NCBI GenBank assembly: GCA_964501185.1
Contig: CAZCRT010000025.1
Location: 1 to 47,323, forward strand
Direction: 5' to 3'
From: BS150m-G50 sp964501185 [NCBI: uncultured Bacteroidia bacterium]
GTDB taxonomy: Bacteria > CAIWAD01 > BS150m-G50
DNA length: 47,323 nucleotides
Part shown: positions 43,473 to 47,323 of the stretch, one piece after another
Numbering within the stretch: position 1 is the first letter of the stretch
Layout of the letters: each line of letters starts with the position of its first letter
Made by a program: the position numbers and the translations under genes
The notes under the pieces: model-generated
What the model was told of the DNA's origin: nothing
The model's database searches: none
What the model saw: the letters and a program-made list of their open reading frames with translations, nothing else

Positions 43473-44666
43473 CTAGATGTAAAAAGTTGAGACATGAATC
43501 TGAACCTGCTTTATCCCGCTAAAGCTCTCAGTGATATCGCCTTTCAGTGCAACCAGACTTGCTTCACTTGTCTCTTCACCACGCAGATCTGGTGGAATTG
43601 TCAGATCAAACGATAACTCCTGCAGGCCCGTTTCCCCGCTCAGGCGTACATCATGACAGGCGTAGGCAGGAAAGAGATGCTCCAGTTCTTCATTCAGGTA
43701 GTTGCGCACTTCCACGGTCTGCGGGTCTTCGAGGTCCACAGGATCGATATGAATTGTGGGGGTAAAGCCCATTCCATCCTGTAATGCTGATATCAATTCA
43801 GCGGCGATATCATGCGATTTCAGCAGAGATAACCTTCGGTCAACCTCAACATGGAAAGAGACAATTTTCCGTTCCCCGTAGCTGTTAACGATGATATCAT
43901 GTGCACTGATCACTGACCGGTTCTCTCGAATAATCCTCAGCATTGTTGCCAGGAACACCGGATCCGGTTTTGTTCCCAGAAGGGTATCGGTTGCACGTCT
44001 CAGGATTTGCACTGCCAGCCAACCGATTACCACTGCCACCACAGCACCCATCAACGGATCTACGAAGCGGACTCCGTAATGGCTCATTATCATGGCCGCC
44101 AGTACAAGAATGGATGAAAATGCATCGCTATGATGATGCCAGGCATCAGCCTTAAGCGCGTCAGAATCAATCCTGCGCCCCAGCCAGAGGCCAAAGTGCG
44201 CCAGCAGTTCCTTGGCCAGAATGGTAAAGATTACCACGCCTATAATGAGCGGGCTCAACTCAACTGAGGGCGGGTTATTGAAACTCAGGATCGCACTCCG
44301 CAACATCTCAACAGCAGCAACCAGCAACAGTACCGCTACGACCAGAGTCGTTATGGCTTCCACCCTGCCATGCCCGAAGGGGTGCTCACTGTCGGGTTTG
44401 CGGTCTGCGACACTGAATCCTACTACTATCACAATAGAGGTAGCGCTATCGGAGAACGAGTGAACCGCATCAGCGACAAGAGCGACGCTGCCACTGATTA
44501 CTCCAAAGATAAGTTTCAAACCACCCAGCAGTATATTAACAATTATGCTGGTCCATCCCTCAAGTTTACCAGCACAACTTCGCGCCGTCTGTGAAAAGGT
44601 TGATCCATCAGAGGGAACTCCTTTCCCTGAGCAATATCTGGTAAGAATGAAATTATAGAGATTCAT
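43473..44666 (-). CDS. Cation diffusion facilitator (zinc-type metal exporter)
   Basis: 397-residue CDF transporter, an inner-membrane metal/proton antiporter exporting Zn2+ or similar ions. The transmembrane site has two HxxxD motifs, H69-D73 (ADAVHSFSD) and H177-D181 (WHHHSD), which favours Zn/Cd over Mn or Fe. HPFGHGRVE at 95-103 follows TM2. Six helices end near 225; the cytosolic metal-sensing domain is extended by about 90 residues beyond the usual YiiP length, with a second beta-rich segment. The ATG has a poor ribosome site. A promoter candidate is 42 nt upstream. Confidence 0.9.
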   Translation of the reverse strand: MNLYNFILTRYCSGKGVPSDGSTFSQTARSCAGKLEGWTSIIVNILLGGLKLIFGVISGSVALVADAVHSFSDSATSIVIVVGFSVADRKPDSEHPFGHGRVEAITTLVVAVLLLVAAVEMLRSAILSFNNPPSVELSPLIIGVVIFTILAKELLAHFGLWLGRRIDSDALKADAWHHHSDAFSSILVLAAMIMSHYGVRFVDPLMGAVVAVVIGWLAVQILRRATDTLLGTKPDPVFLATMLRIIRENRSVISAHDIIVNSYGERKIVSFHVEVDRRLSLLKSHDIAAELISALQDGMGFTPTIHIDPVDLEDPQTVEVRNYLNEELEHLFPAYACHDVRLSGETGLQELSFDLTIPPDLRGEETSEASLVALKGDITESFSGIKQVQIHVSTFYI

Positions 44667-44707
44667 TGAGTGAAAACTGCCTTTTCCGGTGATCTGTATT
44701 GTGGAGT

Positions 44708-44736
44708 AAGATAAAGCAATCCTGTCTTCTTGTCAG
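44708..44736 (-). promoter_or_regulatory. Promoter candidate for CDF exporter
   Basis: On the minus strand CTGACA (44731-44736, 5 of 6), 17-nt spacer, TATCTT (44708-44713, 4 of 6). Start near 44701, leader about 35 nt. Confidence 0.45.
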
Positions 44737-45598
44737 GTTTTTAATTCGTTATGCTTTATGTCTTTCAACAGTTTTTACTTCCATGACAGATACTAAGCAG
44801 AGGACCGGTCTATATTGATGCAGGATAAAATATCTGAAGCCGGTGCCCATGGGAACACCCGGATATTTCAAGCCGTGAGAAGTAAGTTTCCATATTATGG
44901 TGTGGACATGCAATAACCTCCGGTCAATGGAATACGAAGCTGGAAAGCTACATACCCTTTCTGGTGAATCATCCACTTTCACCCTGGCCTCAGGGGCAGG
45001 GGGCGATACGCTTGTCATTCAATCATATAATCTGACTCTTCGGTCATATGGTGACCGGTACGGCATCTTGCCGATCTGTATTGGTTAGAACTGTGTCATA
45101 TCTGCTCACTTTCTTCACTGAACACCAGTATTGACAAGGGAAATGTCTGTAATCCTGCTGTCTCTCAAAAACAAATGTCAGATATTGAACAGTTTGTATC
45201 TGTAAACAGGATCGTTCTGAAGAGTGACCTGATGCAATAACAGGGTGCCGATCTTTGCACACTTGGCCAGTATAATGACGCTTACAGGATTCCATCTTCC
45301 TGGTGATCAGACTTCCGGAAGTCTGGTTATCCCCACTCATCCTGCTCACATTTTTATCCTAACTATCTGTTATTGTATGTTTTTCTTGCATTGAGGAATT
45401 CTATTCAGTAATTATCTTACCGTGTAGTCATTCTTTGTCTGAGTAGTCATATTCTGCATATAGAGAGAAGTCTGACGGTGGTTGTGTTACAGAGTGTCCT
45501 GGTTTTCATCCCTGAATTACCTGACTTCAGCAACCGGGCAGGGTAATCGCCTTTTTCAAATCTGGTAAATTGTCCCGAAATATCTTGAAATCACTACC
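44737..45598. other. Long non-coding region without a recognisable gene
   Basis: The largest gap in the window. Short open frames exist on both strands (for example 44749-45018 minus and 44897-45088 plus) but overlap each other, lack ribosome sites and resemble no protein I know, so I reject them. An 18-bp perfect palindrome CAGACTTCCGGAAGTCTG lies at 45308-45325, a possible regulator site. The family repeat and the TGTATCAC octamer are both absent. The region is AT-richer than its neighbours near 45350-45430. Confidence 0.45.
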
Positions 45599-45620
45599 TG
45601 TACTATTTCTGGACAGTACA
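45599..45620. promoter_or_regulatory. Inverted repeat before TetR gene, possible autoregulatory operator
   Basis: TGTACT (45599-45604) and AGTACA (45615-45620) form a dyad with a 10-bp gap, ending just before the GGAGG ribosome site of the TetR gene. TetR-family repressors often bind such dyads in their own leader. Assignment is by position only. Confidence 0.35.
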
Positions 45621-45632
45621 ACGGAGGGTAAG

Positions 45633-46253
45633 ATGTCAGATCTGAAGACCAGAGAAAAACAGGAGCGTATTCGAGTAATCAAGAGCGCAGCTCGCAGCTC
45701 ATTTGCCGAGCAGGGCTTCGCCAATACTACACTTGACGACATCTCTCAGAGGTGTGATTTCTCCAAAGGCACCCTTTACAATTATCTTGGGAATAAGGAG
45801 ACGATCTTTCAGATGATCGTGCTCGAGGGTCTGGACGATCTCAAGAAAATTGCCTCTAATTCACTGCGTGAACATGCTCCACTGGAGACCCAGTTGCAGG
45901 GAATGTCCCTGATGCTGCTTATTTACCTGCGTAAAAACATGGATTTCTTCAAAGTACTGAAGCGAGTCAGGGATCACCTGACAACTTCAAGCGGGAACAG
46001 TTACCTGGAAAGGATCGGGGAGGTCTTCAGTGAGTTGCAGCAACTGCTTCAGGCTGTTTTTGACCAGGAGCACTACTCTCTGTACCTTACACTGGAATCA
46101 ACTGACCGGACAGCTCGTCATTATCTGCAGTTCATTTTTGAATATGTTGACATGCGAAGTGAGGATGGCAGTCTCCTGACCGCTTCCCTGGCCGCCAGTG
46201 AGATAAACACTGTCTTTTTCGAAGGATTGGTGAAGTACTCGCAGCGGATCTAG
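45633..46253 (+). CDS. TetR/AcrR family transcriptional regulator
   Basis: 206-residue DNA-binding regulator. The ATG at 45633 is chosen for GGAGG 5 nt upstream; a longer frame adds 21 residues across the dyad. The N-terminal helix-turn-helix is classical: AARSSFAEQGFANTTLDDISQRCDF then SKGTLYNYLGNKETIF (about 20-60). The C-terminal ligand domain is unspecific. No target gene is adjacent on the same strand; the RND pump is 28 kb away. A perfect 7-bp hairpin follows the stop. Confidence 0.9.
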   Translation: MSDLKTREKQERIRVIKSAARSSFAEQGFANTTLDDISQRCDFSKGTLYNYLGNKETIFQMIVLEGLDDLKKIASNSLREHAPLETQLQGMSLMLLIYLRKNMDFFKVLKRVRDHLTTSSGNSYLERIGEVFSELQQLLQAVFDQEHYSLYLTLESTDRTARHYLQFIFEYVDMRSEDGSLLTASLAASEINTVFFEGLVKYSQRI

Positions 46254-46286
46254 TCTATGTTCCATAATGTCATACTCTTACCAGGT

Positions 46287-46303
46287 GGTCAGTTTCTGAC
46301 CAT
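46287..46303. terminator. Short perfect hairpin between convergent genes
   Basis: TGGTCAG-TTT-CTGACCA, a perfect 7-bp stem with a 3-nt loop, in the gap between the convergent TetR and amidase genes. No T-run follows on either side, so it is at best a weak bidirectional terminator. Confidence 0.4.
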
Positions 46304-46362
46304 CAAGTCATATGTCCTGTTTTGAGCCTGGAAATGCTTATCGCGAGTTCTCTAAAAAGTGG

Positions 46363-47118
46363 TTATTCTGATGACCATTGTTTCCGAATGATTATCATGC
46401 CGTTTCTGTTTGAAGCGTATTTGAAGAAATCAACACTCTCCAATTTACCGGTTTCTGAGGATGCGTGCAGCAACCATGGCTTGCCAGACTTTATCTGCAA
46501 CATTCCGACATGACTGACATCAAGCCCCGGAAGCTCTGTCCAGAACCCTACCAGATCACCATCCCTTAACAGGTGTCCGCAATCTGTCAGCGAGTCTGTC
46601 GTGATCCACTGGATATCTCGTTCAATGAGAGGTAGCCCCGTTATCCAGCATGTGCTGTCAGATCGACGATTCAGTACTTTCCTGCTGTTTATCTGCTTCG
46701 CAAACTCTGGTACACCCCAGTCCGGACGTTCCAGCCAGTCAGTAAAAAAGTGCCGCCGGGTAGCAAAACTGATCTCGTTATTGCAGTATCGATTCGAAAT
46801 CAGATTATCCAGATACTCCTCCTGGCTTTGCGATGATAGCAATGCCACTGCGTGATCAATCCAGGTTACACAATCGAAACTGTCCAGTCTTACTATCAGC
46901 TCTTCCTTTTCCCCTGCCGGGGTCAATGTCCCACTCAGATAAGGGTTGCCCCTGAAATGACTCCAGAGACTGTCAATCCTGTCAGCCAGGATCAGACCAT
47001 CAGCAGATCGCAGAGCAGCTGAAACCTCCTGCCTGCAGCTCAGATTTCCCCATTCCTGTGAAAGAGCTGCTGAAAACAGCATCAGTAATAACAGCAGGGT
47101 TGAAAGGAGTCTTTTCAT
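46363..47118 (-). CDS. DUF1460 family N-acetylmuramoyl-L-alanine amidase-like protein
   Basis: 251-residue exported protein of the NlpC/P60-like DUF1460 family, which cleaves peptidoglycan amide bonds. The ATG at 47118 gives a clean signal peptide (MKRLLSTLLLLLMLFSAALS, cleavage before QEW); a frame extending 26 codons upstream would bury it. Catalytic Cys83 is in SFDCVTW; the His is probably H203 in VSHVGM; a further H218 in WLLHAS lines the site. RRHFFTDW near 121-128 is the family signature. AGGGG is 11 nt upstream, a weak distance. Probably periplasmic cell-wall remodelling or recycling. Monocistronic and convergent with the TetR gene. Confidence 0.83.
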   Translation of the reverse strand: MKRLLSTLLLLLMLFSAALSQEWGNLSCRQEVSAALRSADGLILADRIDSLWSHFRGNPYLSGTLTPAGEKEELIVRLDSFDCVTWIDHAVALLSSQSQEEYLDNLISNRYCNNEISFATRRHFFTDWLERPDWGVPEFAKQINSRKVLNRRSDSTCWITGLPLIERDIQWITTDSLTDCGHLLRDGDLVGFWTELPGLDVSHVGMLQIKSGKPWLLHASSETGKLESVDFFKYASNRNGMIIIRKQWSSE

Positions 47119-47323
47119 AGCAATACAATCCCCTGTTTGATAACTTCTGTTTAACACTATCAGGCACACCCTTTCAGCTTCTTCAGCGGCTCCCATTAAA
47201 AAATTACCTGTACGATACTTAACACTACCTGTGACAATTTTTCCATTGCTGAACGGTTTACTATAATAAGCTGTATAACTAACCTTCTACGTTTACAGTT
47301 TCTTTGACAAACATATTGACAGT
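47119..47323. other. Non-coding right edge of window
   Basis: No gene is visible. The last bases contain two TTGACA words (about 47305 and 47316) that could be -35 boxes for a gene beyond the window on the plus strand. Confidence 0.4.

Noticed and set aside
44720-44741. Terminator-like CCTG...CAGG followed by TTTTT
   Set aside because: Only 4 bp of stem, and the sequence overlaps the likely promoter of the CDF gene on the other strand.
44749-45088. Two overlapping short open frames on opposite strands (89 and 63 codons)
   Set aside because: No ribosome site, no recognisable protein features, and they overlap each other; more likely chance frames.
46325-46360. A fifth copy of the composite repeat (GGAAATGCT, 4 nt, GCGAGTTCTCTAAAAAG)
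   Set aside because: It resembles the IR2-IR1 junction but neither outer arm has a partner, so it is at most a decayed fragment.

Overview
This window comes from a Gram-negative bacterium, most likely an uncultured-type member of the Fibrobacteres-Chlorobi-Bacteroidetes (FCB) group. Base composition is near half G+C by eye. The best lineage clue is the secreted protein at 84-2390, which ends in an NYPNPFNP-type C-terminal sorting domain typical of FCB candidate phyla. Several signal-peptide lipoproteins, outer-membrane barrels and an RND/TolC pump confirm a double membrane. No phage, plasmid, CRISPR or insertion-sequence gene is visible; this reads as ordinary chromosome. I cannot name a phylum with confidence.

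Layout. 0-8 kb, mostly minus strand: a secreted Asp-box protein, a MATE exporter, a small outer-membrane-type protein, a bacteriohemerythrin, a free-standing tRNA-Gln(CTG) unit with its own promoter and terminator, and an apparently orphan DNA methyltransferase. 8-17 kb, plus strand: a transketolase-like enzyme paired with a potassium channel, then an adaptor-RND-TolC efflux operon. 17-20 kb, minus: an amino-acid dehydrogenase, an SDR reductase and a GNAT acetyltransferase. 20-25 kb, plus: a PduO-type cobalamin adenosyltransferase overlapping a fused acyl-CoA mutase (IcmF), then a lipoprotein. 25-36.8 kb, plus: SLBB protein, outer-membrane barrel, HELTH membrane protease overlapping a THEP1-like NTPase, LCAT-like hydrolase, M18 aminopeptidase, two lipoproteins followed by a radical SAM/SPASM enzyme, CYTH protein and a Na/Pi cotransporter. 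36.8-44.7 kb, minus: purM, acyl-CoA synthetase, ndk, sucD, sucC, carbamate kinase and a CDF metal exporter. The right end has a nearly 1-kb non-coding stretch, a TetR-family regulator and a DUF1460-type amidase.

How genes work together. The adenosyltransferase should load AdoCbl onto IcmF, which interconverts branched and linear acyl-CoAs. The divergent Leu/Glu-type dehydrogenase could feed branched-chain carbon skeletons into the same chemistry. SucCD, Ndk and carbamate kinase all handle energy-rich phosphate. The RND trio is a complete tripartite pump.

Two signals are not explained by genes. First, a dispersed composite structured repeat: three clear copies (about 2.6, 8.1 and 25.1 kb) made of two inverted repeats separated by exactly 4 nt, plus a diverged copy at 6.1 kb; arm differences are compensated or G-U compatible. 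Second, the octamer TGTATCAC/GTGATACA occurs at least 19 times by hand count where about 1.4 would be expected, in all reading frames, both orientations and between genes. These two, and the lipoprotein-radical SAM cluster, are the best candidates for undescribed biology here.
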